Of a DNA stretch of 64,000 nt, positions 37,661 to 51,300 are shown piece after piece. The notes beneath the pieces were generated by a model. It did no database searches, had not been told where the DNA came from, and worked only from the letters and a program-made list of their open reading frames with translations. The first letter of the stretch is position 1. Every line of letters starts with the position of its first letter. The stretch spans positions 39,520,378 to 39,584,377 of the forward strand of contig OW387139.1 of NCBI GenBank assembly GCA_936440205.1. The letters are read 5' to 3'. The translations under genes and the position numbers were made by a program. This DNA is from Lepidonotus clava. Lineage: Eukaryota; Annelida; Polychaeta; Phyllodocida; Polynoidae.

Positions 37661-38899
37661 ATTATAACATTGTGACGGAAGTAAAGTGTAATACATAGAT
37701 ACTGAAATATCATAATAACAAGCACAAAGATTGCTTCAAACTAGAATCACTGGGAAGGCTCCTCATTTCCAGCCACAAAATTCAAAACTGTTTACAGATG
37801 TCCCTTCAAATGCAGCCACCTTTGGAGATTTTGTGCTGCGCCTGCAAGAGAGAGCCCGAGGTGGCCACTACTGAGGGATAAATAAAATACATTACTCTAG
37901 ACCCTAACGTTTATTCTGGCTGCTGGTTAGGGTAGTTGTATACAGGGACACACTGTACATAATGATATCATCACAATAGGCCCATCCACATGGTTATAAT
38001 TAGACAGGGGTCGCACAAAATAACCATATAAGCCATCTTAGCTTTGTCTCCGAGAGTTGGGGTTACTGAAATAAGTAAGAATCATATTTTCTCTTTATCC
38101 TCAAGTCCTGCTAAACCACTATAATTTCTTAAATTTTATCAATTGACAGATTTGCAGGTTTGATAGGCAAACAAAATGCTGTATTGTATGGCAAAATAGG
38201 GTTGGACATTATAGTTAAGGCTGACAGGCTTTAATATTGGTTCCTATGTGAAAAAGGCCAATATATGAGGCTGAAGTTTAGACATTTTGGATGCAATCTG
38301 TCAACCAAATTGCTTTTGTTAATTTTGTATTATGCAACTCTTTTGAAATATTAAGCATTGAGGCAATTGTGAAAATATATTATGGAAAAGTCTAATGTTA
38401 ACGTTGTTGTAAACTGGTATGGGCATATAATATTACATATAAATGGTGAGAAAAGCACACGTCATCCATCCATCCACGACATACCTATAGCAACAATAAC
38501 TAGATGTCACAACCTAATAATCTGCACTAATAGGTGACAGCGCTGTGACATGAAAAATGACAGTGACACAACACAGCCTGTCATATTCCCATTAAGCTTC
38601 TTTTGCAAACGACAGTAACAGCACTACATTACTAGATCCGGAGGCGGCTGTCAAGCCTTGACAGCCGTAATAGGTGCGCTTGTGACAGCCATTTAGGAAG
38701 GGTAAGTATGAGGGATTTAATACATCGGATGACAGCTGAAGAAGCGTTGTAAAGGCACTTAGGGGGCTGTTATTAATTAGGCCCCCATCAATGGAGAAGA
38801 GCCATGGGAATTAAATGAAATTCCGGAGAAAAACACGTACACCTTTTTACAATTCAAACACATCATGCGAGGTTGGTTATATAGAATGTAAATGTATGC

Positions 38900-38930
<31 letters not shown>

Positions 38931-41343
38931 TGTATGTATGTATGTATGTATGTATGTATGTATGTATGATTATCTGATCGCCCTGTGATATAATGGGATA
39001 GACATGTACCTGGTTTGAAAGGTTTTTGAATTTAATAGAATGAAATGGAGAGTTTGCCAAGGTTGCTATCCGGTTACTGATATTTTGGCTAGGAAGTGTC
39101 CTTGAAGGATTTCATTTTTCATTTTTCGGCACCTACGACATTGAGTGTTCTCGGGAATATTACATCTAGATTTGATTTCAACATATATAATTATTATATT
39201 GTTAGCCTCAAAACAAGATCTAATACCAATAGGAGAGGATTTGAGGACCACCACTTACTATGTAAATGCAGCTTTCGAGAGCTAGGTAGAAACCAATCAA
39301 TAGTTAAACAGAAAACATTTTAAAGGACCTCTCTTTATAAAGCTAACCGGCACATTATAGAATTAATCATTACTTTTCGTAAATTGTTCAACTGATCTTT
39401 ATTCCAAAGAATTTGACATTTTCTTATTTCTTATGAGGAATAACACACGAACCCATGCAGGGTGGGCCCTACATATTTTCTTAGAGAAAAGTCTTAATCC
39501 TTTCTAATGAAATTATAGCCAATATTCCCGCTTGCGATTTCCCAAATCACAACCAAAATCGGATAGTGGAATGCAGCTTGGAATTATTTTCAGCCATGCA
39601 TTTCTGGTGAGCAATACTGGGACTGTAATGACTTCTGGGACCCGAGTACAGATATACATTCCGGTGACCTATAGTTACGTCGAAGATTACATGAATGACG
39701 TAAAAGATGTCTATTTTCGGCGGTATGGGTTCCAGAGACCACATGCGAGGGCCTAATGATAGGTCGGAGGTGCCAGGATTACTGCTCAGTGTTAACTTAC
39801 ATGTGGCGGTGTTCCATCTGGGTTATTGTCTGGTTATGTGTTGTTATTGTACCATTATGTACTTGTGTAGCATCCTTGCAAGTTAGCATATCAAGCCAGG
39901 GTATTTTGGGTCGTTGATAGACGGTAAAAAGATTAATTATTGGGCACTTTTACTGAATGATAAGAAGGTGCACCGGCCAGGGTGTATATATTATATATAT
40001 AATTGTCGAGGGGGAAGAATGTCTTTGACGGTTATAATTATTATTCAACGTTATTACCCGTAATGTCGAATAACATGAACAATTATAAAAAAGAAAATAT
40101 ACCCCAATAAGACCATCCCAAATGATTGTGTAATTACTAGACAAAGGTTTGACAAAACATATTATAAGTTATCTAATAAGTCTCCAAACCTTAGGTTACT
40201 GGGAGACACAAGAACTATATTTTTCTATATCTTTTCTTGGTATTTGCAATACTAATATCTATGCAGTTATATCACTAACAATTGTACGAATGTACCTGGG
40301 TCGCTTAATCACGCTCTATAGAATAACAATAGGCCTAGTACTGATTACTAGATGATACCCTTAAGAACCTGAACCAACATACCCCTGAGCGGCTGAGTGA
40401 GCAGCTCATTAGGGTTTGAGCAGCTCAGGTTCTGCTCAGCTATGGGTTTGTGGTCAAAGGTTAATGAGCGTCCTATGGGTTTACCCTCCCCCCGTATCCT
40501 GTCTAGTGTACGTGATGGTTGGACATCAGTTGAATAATTAACAAACTTTGGTTTTGAAACGAGGTCTCCAGTATTGCTCACTTTTATTTGAGATAACACT
40601 ACTTTGCTTTTTGCTCTTAAATCAGTACGCTCTGTATGATCTATGGAATTTGATTTTTCTTTTGTATTCTTTCAGAAGTGCAGAAATTAGTGTTATGGGA
40701 GGGAGCTTGATTTGGGCAATTATATAATGATTAAGCAAACAGGCTGGTAGACAGTGTGTATGTAAGGTACACGAAACAAATCAGGTAAAGAATCACACAC
40801 CATTAAGACCCCCTTCAATCCTGTAACCAGTTTCCTGAATTCATTTCCAGAGGCTAATATTTATATCTTTCTTAGTTTTATTAATTCTAACACAGCTTCT
40901 CACCAAATACTCTAACTAAATTAAACCTCTGTTCCCATAGAGCAGCTCAATGTTGTTTTTAAGACCAATCCGTCAGAATCTTTGAGCAGACGACTTTGGC
41001 ACCTAGTACGCACGTTATCACCTTCTTATAAAAGGTTTTGTCAAAGTATTTCTTCTCCTGTGAAAGGAGTAGATTACTCCTCCAGTACTCTAGATTATCA
41101 CGATGATGAAAAATCCTTGAAAAGGGCCGAGTTGACCTGCGATGGTCCTATCCCTGGTTGGGTGTATAGGTAGCCCCCGGAGGCGGCCCTATGGATCTGC
41201 TTGGAACAGTGTGGCCGCAAGGACGTAGCGGATCCAAGGGGTGTGGGAGGCAGAGGGGGGTGCGGGTGCACTAAGCAGGCGTTTCCCCGCCCCCACCCTC
41301 CTATTTTGGGCCCAAACTCAATTTTTCTAATGTGAAAAGGCAT
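37661..41343. other. Gene-free spacer
   Basis: I see no gene. It holds a TATG tetranucleotide repeat (38,901-38,968) and a perfect palindrome CGGCTGTCAA-GCC-TTGACAGCCG at 38,645-38,667. Confidence 0.4.
38901..38968. repeat. TATG tetranucleotide microsatellite
   Basis: About 17 uninterrupted TATG units. Confidence 0.97.
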
Positions 41344-41482
41344 GTACAGGGGCGGATCCTGACATTTTGAAAACGGGGGGGGGGGGGGGGGCGGAGGGGG
41401 GGGAGGGGGGAGGGGCGTTGGGACCCTTCTTTAAGGCTCCCCCCTCCCCCCGTTTTCAAAATTTCTGGATATCCCCCTGTAC
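41344..41482. mobile_element. Short inverted-repeat element with poly-G/poly-C core
   Basis: GTACAGGGGCGGATCC...TTTTGAAAACGGGGGG at the left is matched in inverted form by CCCCCCGTTTTCAAAA...GGATATCCCCCTGTAC at the right, about 37 bp with several mismatches. The core is a long G run. Similar GGGGCGGATCC / GGTGGATTCAG ends occur near 8,262, 32,203 and 63,213. Confidence 0.65.
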
Positions 41483-41699
41483 ATTCCTTTTATCTAAAAA
41501 TTATGGTAGTGAATAACTGTGCACGGAGGATCCCCAATTATATTCTTTTCATGAAACGAAATTCCCAAACATTGATTATAAAACATGAGTACCAATAGGC
41601 CTATGTATTTCCTGCTTTGCACAACTCGTACTTTGGTGTGCAACATTCCCGATAGGCCTACCATTAACCTGAATAATCATCCGTAATGATAGATTCGAC

Positions 41700-41870
41700 A
41701 CGGTGACATGGCCCTTTTTCAGCTTAGTGACATGCGACAGGGGGTATTCTTAATGGCCTTTTCTTAGAATCGACATGCGACATGGACATGAGTGAGAAAT
41801 GACAGGCCTTTTAGGAATATAATGATATGTGACATGAGACATCACATGTGACATGCATATGTGAACGCCT
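41700..41870 (-). repeat. ACATG(C/T)GACATG minisatellite, copy A
   Basis: Diverged repeats of GACATGGCC(C/T)TTTTC, GTGACATGCGACA and TTTTCTTAGAATCGACATGCGACATG. They resemble the arrays at 42,650-42,930 and 45,140-45,260 on the opposite strand. This copy lacks the conserved GGGTCTACACCC end. Confidence 0.55.
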
Positions 41871-42304
41871 CCCTATCTAGACCCCTTATTTTGATAATAT
41901 TATTATTGACGTATTTTAATATATAATAGTCTATCAATGTAGCCTATAATGACTTTAAGAACTTATGCTATATGGTATTTCATGAAAACTATAATTGACC
42001 GATGCACAGATACACAAATTAAGTTTAAACAAGGAGTGGCAAAGAATGAGTCGATAAATCATTCCAGTACACGGTAGGCCAAACACCCCTATTCTCCTTC
42101 CTCCCCCCCAAAGACTTTGGGACATACGGGGGCTCCTCACGTGACTGGTCATCGCCACCGGACCGGGACGTTATGTAGGTCAAGGCAAAGGTCACGAGTT
42201 AATTCCTCCATGCGATCTTTCACTCGAGGAGCGTTTGTCTGAGCAGGAGTCTACATCACTCTCTCCGTAGTTCCACCTCACCTGATAACTAAGGACCATC
42301 AAAC

Positions 42305-45300
42305 ATGGATTCCACTCCTAATGTGGCTAAGGTAAGCATCTTAAGCATCTCCTGAGCTATAAATCCCTTGTTTAATTCTGTATCAATCTCGTGTGATATT
42401 TTGTCAATTAATCGGGACAAACACTTCGTGGATGGTTAGATTTAGGTCATACCGGCTACACCGGCCATTCCGTCACTAAAAATCTCAAGACAATTTCTCT
42501 GAAAAGTAACCTTAAATGGCAGTTCTTTGTTCTCAGTCCTCCCAAGCGAACTTTCCTGAAACATAACTTTGGATTATTACCAAAGAATTAACCAAATTAA
42601 GCACGTCATGATTACCAAAGAAAAGGAACGGTACACCTCGGACCATTTCAGGGCCGTTTTAAAAAACGGCCCTGTCTGCTGTCGTCTATCCATATATATC
42701 TCAGCTTAGACCTATGTCTCTTGTCGAATTTGAGAAATAAAACTCTCCCATGTCACCATAATTTTAAAGCTCCAGTCGCATGTCAAATTTGATAAAAGGG
42801 CCATGTCATTTTTCCCTCAGGTGCCATGTCGCGTGTTGAATATAAAAAAACGGCCCTGTCAAATTTAAGAAATGCCCCTGTTGTCCTGTTGATGTTAGGG
42901 GTGACCGGGTCCACACCCATATAATTAGGTAGATCTACCCCAGGTCAGTTTCTATTTTTACTAAAATTTTATTTTCACATGTATGATATGTTTAACAATG
43001 GCATAAGAAGGCAAACATTTTTGTTTTAAAATCGGACACTTAGTCAAGTGCAGGTTTTAAAGCAAAGAAAAAAAAATTGGAGGTCTATGCTAGGCCCTAT
43101 GGGGTGAAATTGGGTTGTATCATGCACATTAGTATATCGCTCAATTTTTGTCCATTGCCCTTAGATATAGATAAATATATGAAAAGAAAAAAGCAAATGG
43201 CTAATAACTTGTACAATTTGTCATCATTATTGAGCTGAATAATACTAGTGCTTTATAATATCCATAGATAGTTAGTAGTGATGTTCGCACATACAATGCC
43301 AGAGCATGGGTAGGTTTAATGGGTAGGTTTAATGTATCAACGTTTATGGATTTATCTTAAAATTTAAATCCTTTCTCTTTAAATAATCATTACTTTTTGT
43401 ATTTTCGGATATTACTAAATGTGCAATGTAAAACACATGTTAATCGTGTTATTATCCTGCTTTGTGCAATATGTATATATATATATATATATATCAAAAA
43501 CAAGATTACGACATGTTCACTCCCTACCCATAAAGGATTAAAAGTATGAAAAGTTAGATATGTCCGGCATAGACAACTTATATGGTTCTATATAAAAAGA
43601 TAAAATCCAAGGCCATCCATGAAGAAAATAATAAATAGAATACAAAATTTGGACCTTTGGACCCTTAAGATAAAGATCTACTTTTACCTAGAAATCAAAA
43701 TAGTATTTTGTCGAATATGCTGAGATATCATTGTTATCAATGGTTGTTCACTATATTCAAGACAACTAATGTGTGAAGCGTTTCAAGTGAAGAATAATGC
43801 TAATGTATATGGACCTTGAGTCTACATCAAACACTATTTCATTGAGGGTTTTCTATTTTCCTTTATTTTATGCTGATTTTATGCATAATGTGCGATATTA
43901 GGCATGGTAAATGCGCGATAATTATTAGCCCGACATGTGCAGTATAAGGCCTAAAATCTATTGCGAGAATGAACACAAAAGACTCTTCTTCAACCCCTAC
44001 ACATATTTCTATTAACAAGAATTACTGACTGAAAGCCTCAAAATGAAACTATACAAACCCATGCTTCATGTCCCAATGCTTTTACCAGGGAGCTAGCGCA
44101 CTATGAAAATATAAAGGATTATAAAGGATATCATCTAAAGGAAAACCGGTGGGTTGTACCCGCTGTGGAAAATTTATGTATTTTCAACCTTAAACAATGT
44201 TAAGATGAAAACTTTATTAAGTCATATAAATCATATCAACGGAAAGAGGAGAAACTCTACTTTGCTAAAGTATCAATTAAAATATATAAATCATCCCAGC
44301 AATTAAGGAAAACCATTAGGAAAACAGAGTAAGTTTGTCACGTAATGTGGGATTCATGTGCAAACTACCACTTTTCCACTAGGCCAAATTTCGACGCTGG
44401 GGTACCTATAACATATCAGATCATGCCCATATATCTGCACTTATATACTCAACCCAAATTATCGAAATGAACCCCAAAAATAAGAAAAGCTGGCAAGCTA
44501 CCCTCCTTCAGGTTAGCACCAAATCCTCGCTAGGCCTGACTATGAAATGTGCTATCCTGAAGGATAGCTTATTTTAAAGCTAGCTTCTAAGGTGCCACAT
44601 TGCTGCTTCCTTCATATTTGTACGTTAATTTTATCATAATTTTCATCATTTCTAACATTAGGTTAATAACTCCTACCTTTCCCTCTTCATTCTATTGTTG
44701 AAAATGATTAAATCTTTTATTTTTACATATATTAAGCTGTAATTTCACACACTTTAATATAGTACGAGGGCTTCACAAATCAGGTGTCCATATGCTCATG
44801 ACAAAAAGAAAAAAGGGGCCGGGCAACCAGGGCCAAGGCACTAGTTGCCCAACAGGCAACCAGGATCCTTTGACCAAATTAATTCTCACCAACTCGTCAT
44901 GCTAGATATTTCTAACTGATATGAGCTATATAATGATGTTGAAATCTATCTACGAGAGGCATAAAGAACCATTTTAATCTGGAAATAAATTAATTCTTGA
45001 CCATATTAAGCAATGTTCCATTATTTTAAAGCAGATGACTGACTAGGTTGCATAATTATATCTACACATAGATTATAGTTATTTTTACAAGATATTAGTA
45101 AATTATACTTGGGGTTGATTATAAGAGGAAAGTGTTTGTTTTCTCCTGTCATGTCGCTTATTTTTTTCTTCATGTCACTAAGATCCATGTCGCATGATGA
45201 ATTTAAGAAATGGCCATGTTGCCCTCTCGATTTTAAGGGTCTACACCCATATAATTATTTCCTCCAAGGTTTTCCATTATAAAACTGAATTTCAACCTCG

Positions 45301-48300
45301 GATTGATTACTCTTTTTTTATTCTATAGAAAACGATCTTCACCGCTGAGCAAGAGGAATACCTCAAAAACCTTCAATCGGAAGGATTGACAGGAACTGGG
45401 AAGAAATTCCAGTCCGTCTTGGAGAGAGCCGTGCTTGACACTGGTCTCCCAATGCAGGCTATCTGTGTAAGTATCAGCCCAATTTTCCAACTGCCTCATA
45501 CATGTCTGTATCATTTTTGAATCTATATTTTCATTATCTTTTTTTTAACCATCAACTGTTTTAAAATGGTCAGTCAATGTATTCCAAGTAAATCACCTAA
45601 AGTCCCACCTAAAAAACAGCATAAAAGAAGTCTGCCAACATGGGATTTTATGATTACAAATTAGAAAATTATCCTTTAGACAAATATATTAGGCTAAGGT
45701 AGTTTTCCGCAACCGAGATACTTTATCTATTTATTTAGTCTTCATGAATAGATGAGGATGATATTGTACTAATATATTTTGATAACTAAGCACTGAAGAG
45801 ATTTTGAGTAAACAAAAAATGCTTGTAAAGATTTCACATAGTCGGATATATCTATATAACATAAGCTGTAGTCACTCAAGGAAACATTAATTTGGAGGCA
45901 AGTAGATTTCAAAAATTGGAAAATTCTTACTTTTTTTATGAGTTTCAAAAAAACTAACTTGTCCTTCAGTAATGAACTGGAGCAGATTCAGAAACAAATA
46001 ATAATAGATGGATATTTTCAAGTCCCTTTCTCCAACCAGAGGTCGAACCTATTGTCGAACCTCTTTGGTATATAAGTGAAATCAGCCCTGGTTGTCCATG
46101 CACCAGTGTGCAGTTGTCCCCATTGTGAAGTCAGCCCAATTGTCAAGTCTCTGATTTCACTCTTGGGTCCATAGCGTGACATCTCCATGAGGCCCATTTC
46201 ACCAGTTACTATCTCTAAGACCTTATCTACAATCATGATCTTTATTCATAGGCATGAAACGAGAGCAGGTAAAATGATATATTGTTTTAACCTTCCTATG
46301 TAAAGTAACTAAATAGAATCAACCGACGTTTGGCAAAGTTTATTTTTCCTATCTAACAAGCAATTCTAAATTTTACCTTATACCTGTCATATTTCAGAAT
46401 AAGGTGCATAATATGCGGCGAGGAGCAAGGGCTCTGCAAGATACTGTAGCACCTGCCAGGAAACACATGCAGGCCCGTAAGATATCAGCATACAACCACT
46501 TTTGTCATCTTGTGGGAAGCAGTAAGTGTACTTTAACTTTGTGGAATAGAAACCTGAAAACAAAACATAATTTTTGGCCTCATAGCTTTACGTTTATCAT
46601 GTGGATGTATTATGACCCATAATGACTCAAAATGTAATGACATTAATTTCCATTATGACTGTAGTCAGGTACAGTTCCGTATTTTGAGTCTGGGCAACCT
46701 TATAAGAAAACATACTACTCTTATTCTAGCTATGGTAATATATTTTGCCTGTCACATTGCAATAAGGAGGACAAAAACGGTTCTGAACCTCTGGAAGTCA
46801 GTCATAGTCTATTGGTATACCTCATTAGCAACCAGTGGTTTATTATTCCACAATCATTAAACATTTCGTTTTGAGGCTTTTAAGCAATTCATTGGACACA
46901 AAATTTGTTATTTTTGTATACTTATTTTGTTCATTCCTACAGCATTTTAAGCTATTAGAAAGGAATTGTGCACTTTAAGTAGAAGAACATTGAAAACTAG
47001 AGAATGTGAGCTTCATGCCTCAATTCCCAATAAAGTATTCAAAAGAGAATTTCTCTTTCACCTCTCAAATTCCAATACATCTTTCAACTATGTACCTTTA
47101 TCTTCCCTCGTAATAACAGCATAACCTACACAATTCATATATCAAGTTCTCCTTTTTGCCGAGTTAACAATGATTAAAAATATTTCTTTCAGAAAGCAAT
47201 GACAAGATCATTCGGCAAAAGATATGGGCTACAATGTGGGCAAAGCTAACAAAACAGCAAAAACAGTGGTACTATGATGAAGCTGAGAAGTTGAACAACA
47301 CACCTTTGTCCGAACTGGAAGGTGAAAGAAGGGAGGCTGCTGTAAAAATGGCCAAAGATGCAATCATGTATCATGTAAGTTACGTCACAGATTTTGACCA
47401 TATTTTGGCAAGGAATCAATGTTAAGGCTATTACAAATAAGAGAAAGTATCAGTGATTCCACCAAAAAATCGTGTAAATTAGTTAAGAGAAGTTGTAGGA
47501 CATTAACCTTTTCATTGCCAATGTATTCTCCTTTGAAAAAGATATTTTCGCATCTGGTTGGAGTGCAAATTACTAGTACTGTTTTTTAACAAACAATCTT
47601 AATTTATCCAGTATAGGTATGTGTCCCAGTCATATTCTTCAGACCTTTTATATCTGGACTTAGTTAAGTTTATTTCAAATTTAGCTGAACCTAACAATTT
47701 TAGCCAACATTATTCTTCATAACTTTCGGGAAATTTTGTGTATGTAGATTGTACATATTCTTACCTAACATTCAAAACGAGGGGAACTGAATGTGAAACA
47801 TATTTTGAATCATTAGTAAGGAAACATTGTTTTTAAAATATTGATATACAAAGTGTGACAAACATTTAGGGCTTTGAACTAGATTTATAATGTTGTTTAC
47901 AGTATATGAATGCATAGATTCGAAAAGACCCACCCCTTAGTGATGTTATTATAAATGTTAATCATAAAAGATATCAATCAATTTGCAGATGAGACGGCTT
48001 CAAAAACTTCAGCCATTTCATGGCTTTGTCATTCTAACTGACAAAGAAACAGTATGGTCATCATCCTGTGGGTCTGGCAATGTGGTCCTTGAAGAACAGG
48101 AAGTTCAGCTTCAAGCAGCTCTGTCCAACGTTGCAGGTAGGTATTTTTACAAAGCAATTTCCATATATTGTCTGCTCTTTCTTAATAGAAAATAAAACTA
48201 GCACCAATTTAGAATTGGAGCTAGGTTGAATATTGCAGCCGTCCACATCCTAACATCATAAACAAATGCAAGATACATGTTAACATCCATGTTAAAAGAT

Positions 48301-51300
48301 GTGACCTTTTTGATTTGCTGAAATTTGCAGATAAAGTACATCTCACTTCAGCTTTGTAATTGTCAATATAACATACATTAGCACGTTTTCTGAATCCTAC
48401 ATGTAGGCCAAACAACACGTTAACAGGCCAGAAGCAAGCTTGACATTCACATTATGGTTCAAATATTCAAAAAAATACCTCTTATTTACAGAAAATGAAA
48501 CCCAGCCATCGAGCAAGAAAAAGCAACGTGAAAATTTACGCAAAGCTGCTGAGGCCAAATTGCGGGAGCTCTATGGTAATATTAGTTTCACAACCTCAAA
48601 ATAAGCACTTACTAGTTCAATACCTGTATATCTCTTGAATATTTTATGAAGATAATTTAGAATATTGCTCATGAGTGAAAGGCCCTTTCATTAATTATCT
48701 ATGCATATTTTGACGGATTTCTTAACCCTTTAGACCCCAATCTGGCCATAGCCGCCTGTGGGTGTGCTCCCCAATCTGGCTGTAGCTGCCCGGAAAAAAA
48801 TGTCCATTATTTTTCTAATGATTAATACTCAACATACAATATCGACCAACATATCGTTTGAAAGCTTATTTAATTTCCTATCCAATACTACAAACGCCAT
48901 TTCTATAACATTTATTGATAGCCGTTGGTTAGCCTTTGGACTTCTTAGATTGCAAGGAATTTCGGGAATTCTGGGGTGAAATCAATGAAATCTGGGGAAA
49001 TCATTTCATGAATGAAACTGTGGGGTCTAAAGGGTTAACCCCCCAACCCACCATGGTGTTAGTTGTACACACCTAGGGTAATCCTCCATTTTGAATAAGT
49101 ACACATTCAAGATAATCCCCCCCCCACATCATACAAGAACATACATGTATTATGCCAACCTATTCCTAAATAGAACCATGAACCATTTCACTTTAAAAGG
49201 TATGTTCTGCAACGAAGAGGGAGAATGTCCGTTCCCGTACAAAGACTACATTGAGGGGAATGCAGACTTTGCAGTCGTCGGACTACCAGAGGGTTTCGTT
49301 CTGAACAAGCCCAGTGATATGGGAAAGAAAAGGATCCAAATTGTGCTTGATAGTGACCTGTCAATTGTGGCAATTGAAAAAGGTAAAGGCATCACCTTTT
49401 GAATTTCTACATAATCAGTGCTTGCTTATCCTGTTTACCATGTTGTTACCAGACGTGACAATAGCGTTTTTGGCAACAAAATTATTGTTATGGTGACATT
49501 ATTTTGACAGTTATTTTTTATTTTTTTCATTTTTATACAGAAAGTGTAAATGGGGTCTCTGTGTGTCTTGCCTGAAAATTTCTCATGCCATCCTCATGAG
49601 ATAATGTTACTTATTTTTCATCTTTATCTTCATACTTAAATATATAGATCAAAATTTGATTATCTCTTTTTGTTAAATTTTTTTATTCGTTTCAAACGTG
49701 ACAAGGATCCCTTAACTTAAATGTTGCAAATAGAAAACATGATTTGGTTATTTTCCTGGTGACAGAATTCAAATGCCTTTTGTAAGCCCTGCATGACTGA
49801 TCACAAAGCCAGGATCACCACAGGGCCCAAGAAGCCCAATGACTAACTTCAAGGAATCTTAACCATTTCAGTCACCAGCCAGTAGTGTATAGCGTCAGCA
49901 TTGATCACTGTGTTTTGAAAGGATTATGACCGTTTCTTGGCCATGTTTAGTGATCCTGTGTGGACCTACTTTAAATATCATAAGATTATGCATTTTATAG
50001 ATATGTCTTAGAAAGAGCCTGTACAGATAATATGCAAAGAAAATACATTTAATGTTTTGTCAGCAAAGATCATGACGAGCATAAGGACATATATCTATCT
50101 GATTCTTATTTAACTTAACAATTTTCAACAAAAGTGTCATAATCTCGATTAAGTAATAACTGATTTTGCGTCTTTTTAACAATACACACTAATACATGAC
50201 ATAATAGGGAACTGGATAAAAGGTTGCAAATTATTTTTATGATAATGTACTCTTTACTATAAAAGGACTGCCACTGTCGGGTTTGACTCTCTTTTAACAA
50301 CCTTCCTTCATCCAGGGAATCATGTTTAAATCAAATATTATATTTCCAACAGAAAATGTTGAACCAACAAACCTGGATACACCTTCTGTCGATGGGTCAG
50401 TTCAACCTTTGGCTGCAGATCATGAAGGTTTAACTCAGCATGATGGTAAATAATCATCAATGGCTAATTATGCATGAAAGATCTACAATTCATCATATCG
50501 TTATTGTAATACTGATAAGTGCTTCATATGATTTATACTTCATGAAAAAAATAGCATGTATGTATATTGTGTCCGATGTCCATTGAGGCCACACAGCTCT
50601 AATACCAAAATTATACTGCACTCTAAAACCTAATAGGTTAGGACATTAATTTTATCAAATCTTTTTTCAGATGGTTTAAAGCCCCATAACCACTAGGTGA
50701 TTTTGACTAAGTCGGCCGACCGATCGATGCTAAAATTGGCCAATTCTACCTCAATAATTGGCCGATTTTGGCAGATTCATCTAAGGGATTCAGATCAAAC
50801 ATGCACATTTCTATATACTATACTTACAGGCAACCTTAAGAATCAGCCGATTTTAGTGCTGATCCATTTGTCAACTGTGTAAAAGTCGCCTAGTGGGTAT
50901 AGGGCTTCATTCCAATCTTTAAGCAGCATAATTTACTGGATATACTTGATAAATCTTTCATATGCATTATTCTATTTAGGGAAGGTATGCACTAGAGAGT
51001 TTTTGAAACCAATTATTTGAAATACAGGCATGTGCATTATATTTCTGAAGGAATAGGATCTTTTGTATAGACGTTGTGCAGATGACGTCACATATCTGAA
51101 AATGGGATGGCCGCCATATTGGTGATCAGGTTTTGATATTTATCATTCCCACTTTTTGACCACTTGAAATAGATATTCTTGCAAATTTTTCTTACACAAA
51201 CTTTCTGACTCATAATAAACAATTATAATCATTCATAATTTATAGATTTATAATTTATTGTATGGCCATGTGGTCATGATCAACACGTGGTCATCATCAA

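Noticed and set aside
47503-47521. TTAACCTTTTCATTGCCAA, like a piggyBac MITE end
   Set aside because: No matching inverted end or second TTAA was found within a reasonable distance.
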